A DNA stretch of 64,000 bases from Gammaproteobacteria bacterium MFB021 (GTDB lineage: Bacteria; Pseudomonadota; Gammaproteobacteria; Pseudomonadales; Halomonadaceae). The stretch spans positions 1 to 64,000 of the forward strand of contig JNVT01000058.1 of NCBI GenBank assembly GCA_000737985.1, written 5' to 3'. Made by a program: the position numbers and the translations under genes. Below, piece after piece: positions 19,080 through 27,906 of the stretch. The notes beneath the pieces were generated by a model, which saw nothing but the letters and a program-made list of their open reading frames with translations, was not told the DNA's origin and made no database searches. The stretch's first letter is position 1. Every line of letters begins with the position of its first letter.

Positions 19080-20465
19080 ATGACCCCACATCTCGATCAA
19101 CTCGAAACCCGTGTTCGCAACGTCGTTCAGGACGACCCCGAGCAGGGTATCTTCCGCTGCCATCGCAGTATGTTCACCGATCCGGCCTTTTTCGAGCTGG
19201 AAATGAAGCACATCTTCGAAGGCAACTGGCTGTTCATGGCACATGAAAGCCAGATTGCCGAGCCGGGTGACTATTTCACCCTGTTCATGGGGCGTCAGCC
19301 GGTGATCATCACCCGCGACAAGGATGGTGAGCTGCACGCCATGCTCAACACTTGCAGCCACCGTGGCGCCACCCTGTGTCGTAAGCGGCGTGGCAACAAG
19401 GGCACGCTGACCTGCCCCTTCCACGGCTGGTCGTTCAAGAACGACGGGCGGCTGCTCAAGGCCAAGAACGAAAAGACCGGGGCCTACCCCGACGGTTTCA
19501 AGCAGGACGGCTCCCACGACCTCAAGCACTTGCCGCGCTTCGAGAACTATCGCGGCTTCCTGTTCGGCAGCCTGAGCGCCGACGTCATGCCGCTGGCCGA
19601 GCATCTGGGTGAAACCACCAAGATCATCGACAACGTCGTCGATCAGGCACCTCAGGGGATCGAAGTGCTGCGCGGCACCTCGACCTATACCTTCGACGGC
19701 AACTGGAAGCTGGGTGCAGAGAACGGCGCTGACGGCTACCACGTCAGCTCGGTTCACTGGAATTACGCCTCCACCATGGAGCGGCGCAACTACGACAAGG
19801 GCGGTACCCGGTCGGTGGACGCCAACGGCTGGTCGAAGAGCATGGGTGGATTCTACTCCTATGAGAACGGCCACATGATGCTGTGGACGCGATTGATCAA
19901 TCCGGAGGTTCGCCCGATCTATCGGCGGCGTGAGGAGATCGAGGCCGAATTCGGCGCGGCCCGCGGCGACGCCATCGTCAATCAGACGCGTAACCTGTGT
20001 CTCTACCCCAACCTCTATCTGATGGACCAATTCTCTACCCAGCTGCGCACCATCCGACCGCTGGCCGTGGATAAAAGTGAGGTCACCATCGTCTGTTTCG
20101 CGCCTAAGGGGGAGCCCGACGAGAGCCGGGCGCTGCGTATCCGTCAGTACGAGGACTTCTTCAACGTCAGCGGCATGGGCACACCGGACGATCTGGAAGA
20201 GTTCCGCGCCTGCCAGAACGGCTACGCCGCGGAAAACCTCGAATGGAATGACCTGAGCCGCGGTGCCAAACAGTGGATCGAGGGTCCGGACGACAATGCC
20301 CGCGCCGTGGATATGCACCCGCTGATGAGCGGGGCCTCTCCCGAGGACGAAGGTCTTTATGTCCTGCACCACAGGCACTGGGTCGAGCAGATGCTGCGCG
20401 CCTTGGCACGTGAGCGCTCGCAGACGATCGCCACCAGCACGGGTGACGAGGAGGACGCGGCATGA
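19080..20465 (+). CDS. benA: Benzoate 1,2-dioxygenase alpha (large) subunit
   Basis: Oxygenase large subunit that cis-dihydroxylates benzoate to the 1,2-dihydrodiol, 461 residues. The Rieske [2Fe-2S] ligands are C92-x-H94 and C112-x2-H115 (NTCSHRGATLC, CPFHGW). The mononuclear iron site lies in NGADGYHVSSVH near residue 220. It follows catA by 22 bases and overlaps benB by four bases. Toluate dioxygenase is a close alternative, but the chromosomal cat-ben context favours benzoate. Confidence 0.94.
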   Translation: MTPHLDQLETRVRNVVQDDPEQGIFRCHRSMFTDPAFFELEMKHIFEGNWLFMAHESQIAEPGDYFTLFMGRQPVIITRDKDGELHAMLNTCSHRGATLCRKRRGNKGTLTCPFHGWSFKNDGRLLKAKNEKTGAYPDGFKQDGSHDLKHLPRFENYRGFLFGSLSADVMPLAEHLGETTKIIDNVVDQAPQGIEVLRGTSTYTFDGNWKLGAENGADGYHVSSVHWNYASTMERRNYDKGGTRSVDANGWSKSMGGFYSYENGHMMLWTRLINPEVRPIYRRREEIEAEFGAARGDAIVNQTRNLCLYPNLYLMDQFSTQLRTIRPLAVDKSEVTIVCFAPKGEPDESRALRIRQYEDFFNVSGMGTPDDLEEFRACQNGYAAENLEWNDLSRGAKQWIEGPDDNARAVDMHPLMSGASPEDEGLYVLHHRHWVEQMLRALARERSQTIATSTGDEEDAA

Positions 20466-20983
20466 GTCTCGACGATCTCCACGTACGCTATCTCCACGCA
20501 CGCTATCTCGACGTACAGGCCTTCGTGTTCCGTGAAGCTCGGCTGCTCGATGACCGCGAGTGGGATGAGTGGCTCGCGTGCTATCACGAGGACGCCGTGT
20601 TCTGGATGCCGGCCTGGGATGACGAAGACCGGCTCACCGAGGATCCGCACAGCGAAATCTCACTGATCTACTACCCCAACCGCCAGGGATTGGAGGACCG
20701 GGTCTACCGGATCAAGACCGAGCGCTCCGGCGCCACCAGTATCCCGGAACCGCGGGTGACCCATCAGATTTCCAACCTCGAAATTCTCGCGGAAGACGCG
20801 GGGCAGCTTCACCTGCGTTTCAACTGGCACAACCTGAGCCACCGCTACCACGAGACCCACAGCTTCTTCGGCACCTCGTTCTACATCCTCGATGTCAGCG
20901 GCGATAAGCCGCTGATCCGCGAAAAGAAAGTGGTGCTCAACAACGACTATATCCACCAGGTGATCGATATCTATCACATCTGA
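20462..20983 (+). CDS. benB: Benzoate 1,2-dioxygenase beta (small) subunit
   Basis: Ring-hydroxylating dioxygenase small subunit, 173 residues, with the cystatin-like fold motif EWDEWLACYHEDAVFWMPAWDDED near residues 33-56 and REKKVVLNNDYIHQVIDIYHI at the C-terminus. It forms the alpha3beta3 oxygenase with BenA and has no cofactor. Its start overlaps benA by four bases (ATGA). The first 20 residues repeat the unit VRYLHARYLDVQ, a slightly extended N-terminus. Confidence 0.94.
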   Translation: MSLDDLHVRYLHARYLDVQAFVFREARLLDDREWDEWLACYHEDAVFWMPAWDDEDRLTEDPHSEISLIYYPNRQGLEDRVYRIKTERSGATSIPEPRVTHQISNLEILAEDAGQLHLRFNWHNLSHRYHETHSFFGTSFYILDVSGDKPLIREKKVVLNNDYIHQVIDIYHI

Positions 20984-21005
20984 TGAGGCCGGGAGGGATA
21001 ACGTC

Positions 21006-22031
21006 ATGGAATATCGCATCGCACTCAACTTCGAGGATGGTGTCACCCGCTTCATTCAGTGCCGTGACAACGAAACCGTGCTCGACGCCGCCTATCGTCA
21101 GCGTATCAACCTGCCCATGGACTGCTCCGATGGCGTCTGTGGCACCTGCAAGGGGCAGTGCGAGCGTGGCGAGTTCGACCTCGGCGATGAGTATCTGGAT
21201 GAGGCACTCTCCGATGAAGAGGCCGCCCGCGGTCAGGTACTGACCTGTCAGATGGTGCCCGCCTCGGACTGCGTCGTCCGAATCGCCGCCGACTCGACGC
21301 GCTGCAAGACCGGCATCGGTGAATATGTCGGCACGCTGGCGAGTGTCGAGGCGCTCTCGGACGACAGCCTCGAACTGAGCATCGACATGGATGCGGGCAC
21401 GGAACTGGGCTTCCTGCCCGGCCAGTACGTCAATATCGATATCCCCGGCGAGAACGCATACCGCGCCTACTCGTTCAGCTCCGCGCCCGGCACGACGCAC
21501 GCGACGTTCCTGATCCGCAACGTCCTTGACGGCAGAATGAGCGGCTACCTGCGCGAGCGGGCAGCGCCGGGCGACCGCCTGACGCTCAAGGGGCCGCTGG
21601 GCAGCTTCTATCTGCGCCCGGTCAGTCGGCCGATCCTGATGCTGGCCGGCGGCACCGGGCTGGCCCCCATGCTGGCAATGCTGGCCCAGCTCGAGGCGCA
21701 GGGCTCGGCCCAGCCGGTGCATCTGATCTACGGCGTCAACCGGGACGACCATCTGGTCAAATGCGACGCGCTGGATGCCTTCGCCGAGGCACTGCCGGAT
21801 TTCGCCTACACCACGGTGGTGGTCGACGAGACCAGCAAGCATCCGCGCAAGGGCTATGTCACCCACCATCTGGCTGCCGAGATGCTCAACGACGGCGATG
21901 TCGACGTCTATCTCTGCGGGCCGCCGCCGATGGTCGATGCGGTGCTGGCGCATTTCGACAGCCTGGGCCTCGAACCGGCCGGCTTCTACTACGAGAAGTT
22001 CACCCCGAAGCGGGTCGAGGAGGCGGCATGA
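21006..22031 (+). CDS. benC: Benzoate 1,2-dioxygenase electron transfer component
   Basis: Ferredoxin-NADH reductase of the two-component benzoate dioxygenase, 341 residues. The N-terminal plant-type [2Fe-2S] domain has cysteines C40, C45, C48 and C81. The FAD domain contains RAYSFSSAPG, and the NAD domain contains LAGGTGLAPMLAML. It passes electrons from NADH to BenAB. It follows benB by 22 bases and overlaps benD by four bases. Confidence 0.94.
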   Translation: MEYRIALNFEDGVTRFIQCRDNETVLDAAYRQRINLPMDCSDGVCGTCKGQCERGEFDLGDEYLDEALSDEEAARGQVLTCQMVPASDCVVRIAADSTRCKTGIGEYVGTLASVEALSDDSLELSIDMDAGTELGFLPGQYVNIDIPGENAYRAYSFSSAPGTTHATFLIRNVLDGRMSGYLRERAAPGDRLTLKGPLGSFYLRPVSRPILMLAGGTGLAPMLAMLAQLEAQGSAQPVHLIYGVNRDDHLVKCDALDAFAEALPDFAYTTVVVDETSKHPRKGYVTHHLAAEMLNDGDVDVYLCGPPPMVDAVLAHFDSLGLEPAGFYYEKFTPKRVEEAA

Positions 22032-22828
22032 GGGGTACGGCGCCTGACTCGGCGCGCTTTCAGGATCGCGTCATGGTGATCACCGGTGCCGCTCAGGGTA
22101 TCGGTCGCCGCGTGGCCGAACGCGCCGCCGACGAGGGTGGGCGTCTGGTGCTGGTCGATCGCGCCGAGATCGTCGACGAAGTCGTGGTGGCGATCCGTGA
22201 GCAGGGCGGGGAGGCGATCGCCGTACGGGCCGATCTCGAGACCTTTGCGGGGGCCGAGTCGGCGATGAACGCCGCGCGTGAACACTTCGGCCGAATCGAT
22301 GTGCTGATCAACAACGTCGGCGGGGCGATCAACTTCAAGCCGTTCACCGAGTTCAGCGCCGACGAGATATCGGCCGAGATCACCCGCTCGCTGATGCCCA
22401 CACTGTGGTGCTGCCGGGCGGTACTGCCGGCCATGATTGCCCGAGAGTATGGGGTGATCGTCAACGTCTCCTCGGCCGCCACCCGCGGCATCCATCGCAT
22501 TCCCTACTCGGCGGCCAAAGGCGGTATCAACGCCCTGACGACGTCTCTCGCCTTCGAAGTCGCCGAACACGGCATCCGCGTGGTCGCCACCGCCCCCGGC
22601 GGCACGTCAGCACCGCCACGGCAGATCTCTCGGGGTACCCCCGAGGCCACCACCGAACAGGCGCGTGGCTGGTTTCAGGCCCACATCGACCAGACCCTGT
22701 CGTCGAGCTTCATGAAGCGTTACGCCAGCCTCGACGAGCAGGCCGCCCCGATTCTGTTCCTGGCCTCCGACGAGGCCAGCTACATCACCGGCTCGGTCTT
22801 GCCGGTGGCCGGCGGCGACAGCGGTTAG
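22028..22828 (+). CDS. benD: 1,6-Dihydroxycyclohexa-2,4-diene-1-carboxylate dehydrogenase
   Basis: Short-chain dehydrogenase, 266 residues, oxidising benzoate cis-diol with decarboxylation to catechol, NAD-dependent. It has the TGAAQGIGRR cofactor loop near residue 18, NNVGG near residue 94, and catalytic serine/YxxxK in NVSSAATRGIHRIPYSAAKGG. The ATG at 22028 overlaps the benC stop (ATGA). The frame extends upstream to 21761, but that part is a shadow of benC. It completes the benzoate-to-catechol steps. Confidence 0.94.
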   Translation: MRGTAPDSARFQDRVMVITGAAQGIGRRVAERAADEGGRLVLVDRAEIVDEVVVAIREQGGEAIAVRADLETFAGAESAMNAAREHFGRIDVLINNVGGAINFKPFTEFSADEISAEITRSLMPTLWCCRAVLPAMIAREYGVIVNVSSAATRGIHRIPYSAAKGGINALTTSLAFEVAEHGIRVVATAPGGTSAPPRQISRGTPEATTEQARGWFQAHIDQTLSSSFMKRYASLDEQAAPILFLASDEASYITGSVLPVAGGDSG

Positions 22829-22925
22829 ATCGTCGCCGTACGCAGAAGAGAAAACCGATCGGCCTCACTCGCCGTTGAGTCCAGTGAGCAAGCGTCCGAC
22901 AACACCCTAACAAGGACCTCGATTC

Positions 22926-22979
22926 ATGAAGCACATCGAAAAGAGCACCAGTCTGCGTCATGACCTGGCCACGCACTGA
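22926..22979 (+). other. Possible 17-residue leader or remnant ORF
   Basis: A short frame MKHIEKSTSLRHDLATH begins at ATG 22926 after AACAAGGACC, a plausible ribosome site, in the 200-base gap between benD and the porin gene. It could be a leader peptide, a decayed gene start or chance. No further evidence. Confidence 0.2.
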
Positions 22980-23028
22980 GCGGCGTGGCTGCCAACAACA
23001 CCAATAACAGTGTCAGGAGTCGCTACCC

Positions 23029-24243
23029 ATGTCATCGATTCAAGGGTCTACCCTCGATATCTCCCTTCAGGGGGCCAAACGCATCACTGTCACCGCGCTC
23101 ACGGCCGCTGCCGCGCTCGTGTTCGTCGCGCCGATCGCCCAGGCCAACAATGGCTTCAACATGCCAGGCTATGGCACCCGCGCTCTGGGGATGGGCGGGG
23201 CTTCGATCGCGCTGCCGCAGGATTCGTTGGCCGCGGCCAATAACCCGGCTGGCATGGCGCTTGTCGGTGACCGTTTCGACGTCGACCTGACTGTGATTTC
23301 GGCCGACATCGATCTGGATGTCGCCGGCAACGGTTACCACGACTCGCCGCTGCCGCTGGTGCCGGAGTTCGGATTCAACCGCCGCCTGTCGGACGACTGG
23401 ACTGCTGGGGTGTCCATGATCAGCAACGGCGTCGAACTCGATTACGGCGAGGCCGTCCCCGGCTACGGCACTACCGACCTCAAATCGAAGCTGATTCAGA
23501 GCATCGTGCATCCCACGCTGACCTATCGTCTCGCCCCGGGACATTACCTGGGTGCCTCGCTGCTGCTCGGTGCCCAGCGGCTGAGAGTCAGCGGGATCGA
23601 AAATCTCGGCCTCGAGCGGACGCAGGGCGACTGGGCCACCGGCTACGGTGCCGCTTTCGGCTACATCGGCAGGCTCTCTCCCGAATGGCAGGTGGGCGCG
23701 ACCTATCGTACGCCAATGCGCTTCAGTCGCTTCGATGAGTACCGTCGGCTGCTGCCGGAAGGCCGCATCGACATGCCTCAGCAGGCCGGTATCGGCCTGG
23801 CCTACACCCCCAATGAGCGTCTGACGCTGGCGCTGGACGTCATGTGGCTTGGCTGGTCGGAGGAAAACACCTGGGGCAATGCCTTCACCGAAGGCGGTGC
23901 GCTGGGCGATCGCGACGGCCCTGGTTTTGGCTGGCAGGACCAGCGCGTATTGCGCCTCGGGGCCAGCTACGACGTCACCCCTCACTGGACGCTCCGCAGC
24001 GGCGTCTCCCTCGCCAGCAAGCTGGTCTCCGGCGATGAGTCCAGGCTGGCAGCGCTCGCACCGCTGATGGGGCGTGATCATTACACCGTCGGCACGAGTT
24101 ACACCCTCGGCAATGGCATCGAACTCAACGGTGCCTTCATTCATATGCCGGATGAGCATCTGCACGGCGCCGGTGCCTCGCGGGGCGTCGATGTGGGGGT
24201 CGGTGTCGACATGTTGTCGTTCGGCATCGGCGTGCCCCTGTAA
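23029..24243 (+). CDS. FadL/TodX-type outer membrane transport protein
   Basis: A 404-residue beta-barrel protein of the OmpP1/FadL/TodX family. A long signal peptide ends near residue 40 (FVAPIAQA then NNGFN). The mature N-terminus NNGFNMPGYGTRALGMGGASIALPQDSLAAANNPAGMA is the classic FadL-family plug region. TodX-type members pass hydrophobic aromatics through the outer membrane. The gene follows benD on the same strand and precedes the hydrolase and salicylate hydroxylase genes. This suggests uptake of an aromatic substrate, possibly an ester or other poorly soluble compound. Confidence 0.88.
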   Translation: MSSIQGSTLDISLQGAKRITVTALTAAAALVFVAPIAQANNGFNMPGYGTRALGMGGASIALPQDSLAAANNPAGMALVGDRFDVDLTVISADIDLDVAGNGYHDSPLPLVPEFGFNRRLSDDWTAGVSMISNGVELDYGEAVPGYGTTDLKSKLIQSIVHPTLTYRLAPGHYLGASLLLGAQRLRVSGIENLGLERTQGDWATGYGAAFGYIGRLSPEWQVGATYRTPMRFSRFDEYRRLLPEGRIDMPQQAGIGLAYTPNERLTLALDVMWLGWSEENTWGNAFTEGGALGDRDGPGFGWQDQRVLRLGASYDVTPHWTLRSGVSLASKLVSGDESRLAALAPLMGRDHYTVGTSYTLGNGIELNGAFIHMPDEHLHGAGASRGVDVGVGVDMLSFGIGVPL

Positions 24244-24293
24244 ACCAGACGTGGTCGCGTTTTTCACTCATTCAATCACAAGGAAATAGAGCG

Positions 24294-25022
24294 ATGACGG
24301 GTACTCATGCACTGCTACTGATTCATGGCTCCTTTTGCGACGCCGAGGTCTGGCAACCCGTGGCCGAGCGTCTGCGTCGGAGAGGGTATGACGTGTTCGT
24401 GCCAACCATCGCCGGTCACGGACCGGACGGCGATCGCAGCGTCAGTCACGCTGACTGTGAGGCCTCACTGATCGATTACGTCGACACCCACTGCCCCGAT
24501 CGATTCGTGGCGCTTGGGCACAGCTGGGGCGGCACGCTGCTACAGCGTCTGGCCGAGCGTCGAGGCGATCGACTCGAGCGGATGGTATTCCACAATGCGT
24601 TCGTGCTGCGTGACGGCGAGTCCTTGTACGAGATGCTGCCGCCGGGGCATCAGGCATTGTGGGACACGATCAAGGATGACCCGAGCGGCTTGATGCTGCC
24701 GTTTCCGGTCTTTCGTGACGCTTTCGCCAACGACCTCGATGCTGATGCTGCCGAGGCCGCCTACGGGCATCTGTCACCGACACCTATGCGCAGTCACTTC
24801 GACCCGGTGGCGCTGCCAACTTTTCATCATCTCGAGATTCCGCGCAGCTGGCTTTACGCCTGGGATGACGTGGCGCTCACGCCTGGCGAATTCGGCTGGC
24901 ATCCGCGCATGAGCCAGCGGCTCGGACTTTATCGCATGGTCTCTCTGGCTGGGGGACACATGGTCTGTCAGAGCAACCCCGATGCTCTGGCCGAGGCTAT
25001 CATCCTGGCCGCTCGCCCCTGA
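24294..25022 (+). CDS. Alpha/beta hydrolase, esterase-like
   Basis: A 242-residue alpha/beta hydrolase. The oxyanion block LLLIHGSFCDAEVWQPVA is near residue 7, the nucleophile serine is in LGHSWGG near residue 70, and a C-terminal histidine lies in LAGGHMVCQSNP. The short, lid-poor form is reminiscent of the plant methylesterase/hydroxynitrile lyase group and bacterial relatives. It lies 50 bases after the porin and 41 bases before the salicylate-hydroxylase-like gene. The layout suggests that it hydrolyses an aromatic ester such as a salicylate ester. This is inference; a pathway salvage role is possible. Confidence 0.75.
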   Translation: MTGTHALLLIHGSFCDAEVWQPVAERLRRRGYDVFVPTIAGHGPDGDRSVSHADCEASLIDYVDTHCPDRFVALGHSWGGTLLQRLAERRGDRLERMVFHNAFVLRDGESLYEMLPPGHQALWDTIKDDPSGLMLPFPVFRDAFANDLDADAAEAAYGHLSPTPMRSHFDPVALPTFHHLEIPRSWLYAWDDVALTPGEFGWHPRMSQRLGLYRMVSLAGGHMVCQSNPDALAEAIILAARP

Positions 25023-25063
25023 GTGGCCGCCGACTTCGCACCGCTTATAGAGGGAGGTTCATC

Positions 25064-26326
25064 ATGACACCAACAACGAACAGTCGCCTTCGAGTGGGAA
25101 TCGTCGGTGGCGGTATCGGTGGGGTGGCACTGGCTATCGGCCTGTCGCGCCACGAGGATCTGGACGTAACGCTATTCGAGTCGGCCAAGGCGTTTTCCGA
25201 AATCGGCGCAGGCGTATCGTTTGGACCCAATGCGGTACGCGCCATCGAGCAACTCAAGCTGGGGGAGGCCTACAGCCGGGTGGCCGATGGCTCACCAGCA
25301 CCGTTCGAGGATGTCTGGTTCGAGTGGCGCCACGGCGTCGACGACCACTACATCACTGCCACCCTGGCGCCGGGCTGTGGCCAGTCCTCGGTGCACCGCG
25401 CCGATTTTCTCGACAGTCTGGTCGCCTGCCTGCCCGACGGCATCGCTCGCTTCGGCAAACGCTGCTGCGAGGTGACTCAGAGCGAGGACGGCGTTCGGCT
25501 GTCATTCACCGATGGCACTCATGCCGAGTGCGACGTGGCGATCGGCTGCGATGGGATCAAATCCGCCCTGCGTGAGCATGTGCTGCCCGCCGAGCACTAT
25601 GGCGATACCGGGCCGCGTTTCAGTGGCACCTACGCTTACCGCGGGCTGATCCCGCGCACGACGCTGGAGGCCGAACTCCGGCGCCGAGGCGCGGATGAGC
25701 GACTGGCCAAGGTGCCGCAGATGCTGCTGGGTGAGGATCGTCATCTCCTGACCTTTCCGGTCAAGGATGGCGAGGTGGTCAATGTGGTGGCATTCGAGAC
25801 CGACAGCACGCTGCCCCGCCCACGCCAGGCCGTCACTGATGCCTGGGTCGAGGAGGTGACGCAGGCGCAGATGCTGGCGGCATTTGCCGGTTGGGGCGAG
25901 GGCACACAGGCGATTCTTGGCTGTATCGAAGCGCCCACTCGCTGGGCCCTGCACGACATCGCGCCGCTACCGCACTATCACCGCGACAACGTGCTGCTGA
26001 TCGGCGACGCCGCCCACGCCATGCTGCCGCACCAGGGTGCCGGTGCCGGCCAGGCGTTGGAAGACGCATGGGTGCTGAGCGAGCTGCTGGGGGATACCGC
26101 CTGCGATAAGAACCGGGTCGCGGCGGTACTGGCCGAATTCGACCGCCTGCGCCGACCGCACTCGAGTCGTGTGCAGCGTACCTCGTTCGAGGCCGGCGAA
26201 CTCTACCAGCGCCGAGGCCCCTGGCAAGCCTGTGGCGATGAAGCGCTCGCCCGCGAACTGGAAACCCGCTTTGACTGGCTGTGGTCGGCCGACCCGCGTC
26301 GATTCCTCGTGTCCGCCCATCCCTGA
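25064..26326 (+). CDS. FAD-dependent monooxygenase, probable salicylate 1-hydroxylase
   Basis: Class A flavoprotein monooxygenase of 420 residues, close in length to NahG. It has VGIVGGGIGGVALA at residues 11-24 for FAD, the DG motif GCDGIKSALR near residue 165, and the GD motif LIGDAAHAMLPHQGAGAGQALEDA near residue 310. The pattern FGPNAVRAIEQLKLG is shared with salicylate hydroxylases. Such enzymes decarboxylate and hydroxylate salicylate to catechol. The downstream position in a cat-ben transcription unit fits this well. 3-Hydroxybenzoate 6-hydroxylase is an alternative, but no gentisate genes are present. Confidence 0.82.
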   Translation: MTPTTNSRLRVGIVGGGIGGVALAIGLSRHEDLDVTLFESAKAFSEIGAGVSFGPNAVRAIEQLKLGEAYSRVADGSPAPFEDVWFEWRHGVDDHYITATLAPGCGQSSVHRADFLDSLVACLPDGIARFGKRCCEVTQSEDGVRLSFTDGTHAECDVAIGCDGIKSALREHVLPAEHYGDTGPRFSGTYAYRGLIPRTTLEAELRRRGADERLAKVPQMLLGEDRHLLTFPVKDGEVVNVVAFETDSTLPRPRQAVTDAWVEEVTQAQMLAAFAGWGEGTQAILGCIEAPTRWALHDIAPLPHYHRDNVLLIGDAAHAMLPHQGAGAGQALEDAWVLSELLGDTACDKNRVAAVLAEFDRLRRPHSSRVQRTSFEAGELYQRRGPWQACGDEALARELETRFDWLWSADPRRFLVSAHP

Positions 26327-26385
26327 AACCTCTCCTTTTCCGCTACGCTGATCGGCAGCGAGAATGTTTCGACAAGGAGACCCTC

Positions 26386-26805
26386 ATGGCCGAGCTGACG
26401 CTGTTCTACGATGGCGCCTGCCCCCTGTGTGTCCACGAGATCAGCCATCTGCGACGGCTGGACCGCCACCGGCGCATTCGCTTCGAGGATATCCACGCTG
26501 CCGACTTCAGCCAGCGCTGGCCCGATGTCGACCCGGCGGACGCCAGCGCGATCCTGCTCGGGTACTACCGCGGCGAACGCCTGCGCGGGCTTGATGTCAC
26601 TCATCGCGCCTGGTCGCTGGTGGGACGTGGCTGGCTCACCGCGCCGCTGCGCTGGCCGCTGGTCAAGCCGCTGGCGGATCGCGTCTATCGCTGGTTCGCA
26701 CCGCGCCGCTACCTGCTTTCCGGCTGGCTGACCGGGCGCCAGCGCTGCGCGCCCTGTGACAGCGGCCAGTGTCGGATCGACGATGACGCGCCGCCGCGCG
26801 CCTGA
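26386..26805 (+). CDS. DCC-family thiol-disulfide oxidoreductase (DUF393)
   Basis: A 139-residue protein with the DUF393 hallmark FYDGACPLCVHEISHLRRLD, containing the CxxC-like CPLC, close to the N-terminus. The C-terminal tail contains a second cysteine cluster (CAPCDSGQC). Function is unknown for most members. The ATG at 26386 has an AAGGAG site; an in-frame start at 26281 overlaps the previous gene and adds unrelated residues. It is the last gene of the aromatic block and may be only incidentally co-transcribed. Confidence 0.8.
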   Translation: MAELTLFYDGACPLCVHEISHLRRLDRHRRIRFEDIHAADFSQRWPDVDPADASAILLGYYRGERLRGLDVTHRAWSLVGRGWLTAPLRWPLVKPLADRVYRWFAPRRYLLSGWLTGRQRCAPCDSGQCRIDDDAPPRA

Positions 26806-26809
26806 GCTT

Positions 26810-26834
26810 GTCGACTTTTCAGACAGTGCCTAGG
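26810..26834. repeat. End fragment of the MITE-like repeat (copy C)
   Basis: The segment beginning GTCGACTTTTCAGACAG and ending CCTAGG is nearly identical to the right end of the repeat at 42415-42558. It lies between the convergent DUF393 and binding-protein genes. No interior or second end is present. Confidence 0.65.
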
Positions 26835-26841
26835 GCGCGGC

Positions 26842-27906
26842 TCACTCGCTGAGAATATTGAGCTCGCGGTCCCAGCGGCGCAGAAAGGCCTGGCGCCGCA
26901 GCGGATCGACGAAGGCGAGCAGGGTGGCGTTGATCGGAATCGGATAGAGGTGGTCGCCGACCTGGTCGCGCAGGCGCTGGGCGGTGTAGGGGCCGATGAC
27001 GTCGTCGCGCACGCTGAACAGCGGCGTGCTGCCGGCCAGGATGCGCTGGCCGCGTCGGCTGAGCAGGAAGTCGACGAAGCGCCGCGCGGCTTGCGGATGC
27101 GGTGCGTCGCGATGGACGAAGGCCATGCGCATCAGCACCAGCGAGTAGTCGTTGGGCACCTGCACGATGATGTCGGGGTGACTCTGCGCCCAGACCATGG
27201 CGTAGGAACCGAGCAGGTTGTAGCCGAGCCAGTAGCGGCCGTCGCTCAGGCCCTCGAGCATCGCTTGGGTATCCTGGGCCAGGTCGACGTCGGCGGCGCC
27301 CATCGCCGCGACCAGATCCCAGATGCGCGGCGTGTAGCGGGCATCCTGCTGCAGCAGGGTGTAGCCGACGCCGCTGTCGCGGGGCGAGTAGGTGACCACA
27401 CGCCCGCGCAGCCAGTCGCGATAGTCGGTCAGTAGATCGAGCAGGTCGCGATGGGTGGTCGGCGGCGGCATGTGCGAGGCGAGCTCCAGGCGGTAGGCCA
27501 TCACCACCGGTTCGAAGGTGAAGCCGAACACTTCATTGCGCCATTTGGCCCAGGCCGGCCATTGCTGCGCCTCGACGCTGTCGAGCGCCTGCGCCCGGCC
27601 TTCGTTGCTCAGCGCCAGCTGCCACGGCATCGCCGAGCTGATCACCACGTCCGGCGGGTTCTCGGCGTCGCGTGCGCGGCGGTCGGCCTCGAGGGTAGAA
27701 CGCTCGCGGTAGTCCAGCGTGATCTGCGGATACTCGGCGCTGAAGGCGTCGAGCACCGGCTGGAACACCGGGCGATCCAGGGCGGCTTCGACGATCAGCG
27801 GCTCGGCCACGGCGGGGGAGGCGCCCAGGCCCATCCCGAATCCCATTCCCAGGCAGAGACAGACTCGCGTAAGTGTGGCCGCGAGCTTGCGATATCGGCG
27901 GCTCAT
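26842..27906 (-). CDS. Periplasmic solute-binding protein linked to the two-component system
   Basis: A 354-residue protein with an N-terminal signal peptide ending near AVAEP (residue 35) and an iron/2-phosphonate-type extracellular solute-binding fold (LIVEAALDRPVFQPVLDAF, PPDVVISSAMPW, VTYSPRDSGVGYTLL). No ABC permease or ATPase lies beside it. Its start overlaps the sensor kinase stop by four bases. The arrangement recalls PgtC beside the PgtB kinase, so it may present a ligand to the kinase instead of taking part in transport. The ligand is unknown; a carboxylate used by the adjacent tctCBA transporter is likely. Confidence 0.78.
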   Translation of the reverse strand: MSRRYRKLAATLTRVCLCLGMGFGMGLGASPAVAEPLIVEAALDRPVFQPVLDAFSAEYPQITLDYRERSTLEADRRARDAENPPDVVISSAMPWQLALSNEGRAQALDSVEAQQWPAWAKWRNEVFGFTFEPVVMAYRLELASHMPPPTTHRDLLDLLTDYRDWLRGRVVTYSPRDSGVGYTLLQQDARYTPRIWDLVAAMGAADVDLAQDTQAMLEGLSDGRYWLGYNLLGSYAMVWAQSHPDIIVQVPNDYSLVLMRMAFVHRDAPHPQAARRFVDFLLSRRGQRILAGSTPLFSVRDDVIGPYTAQRLRDQVGDHLYPIPINATLLAFVDPLRRQAFLRRWDRELNILSE

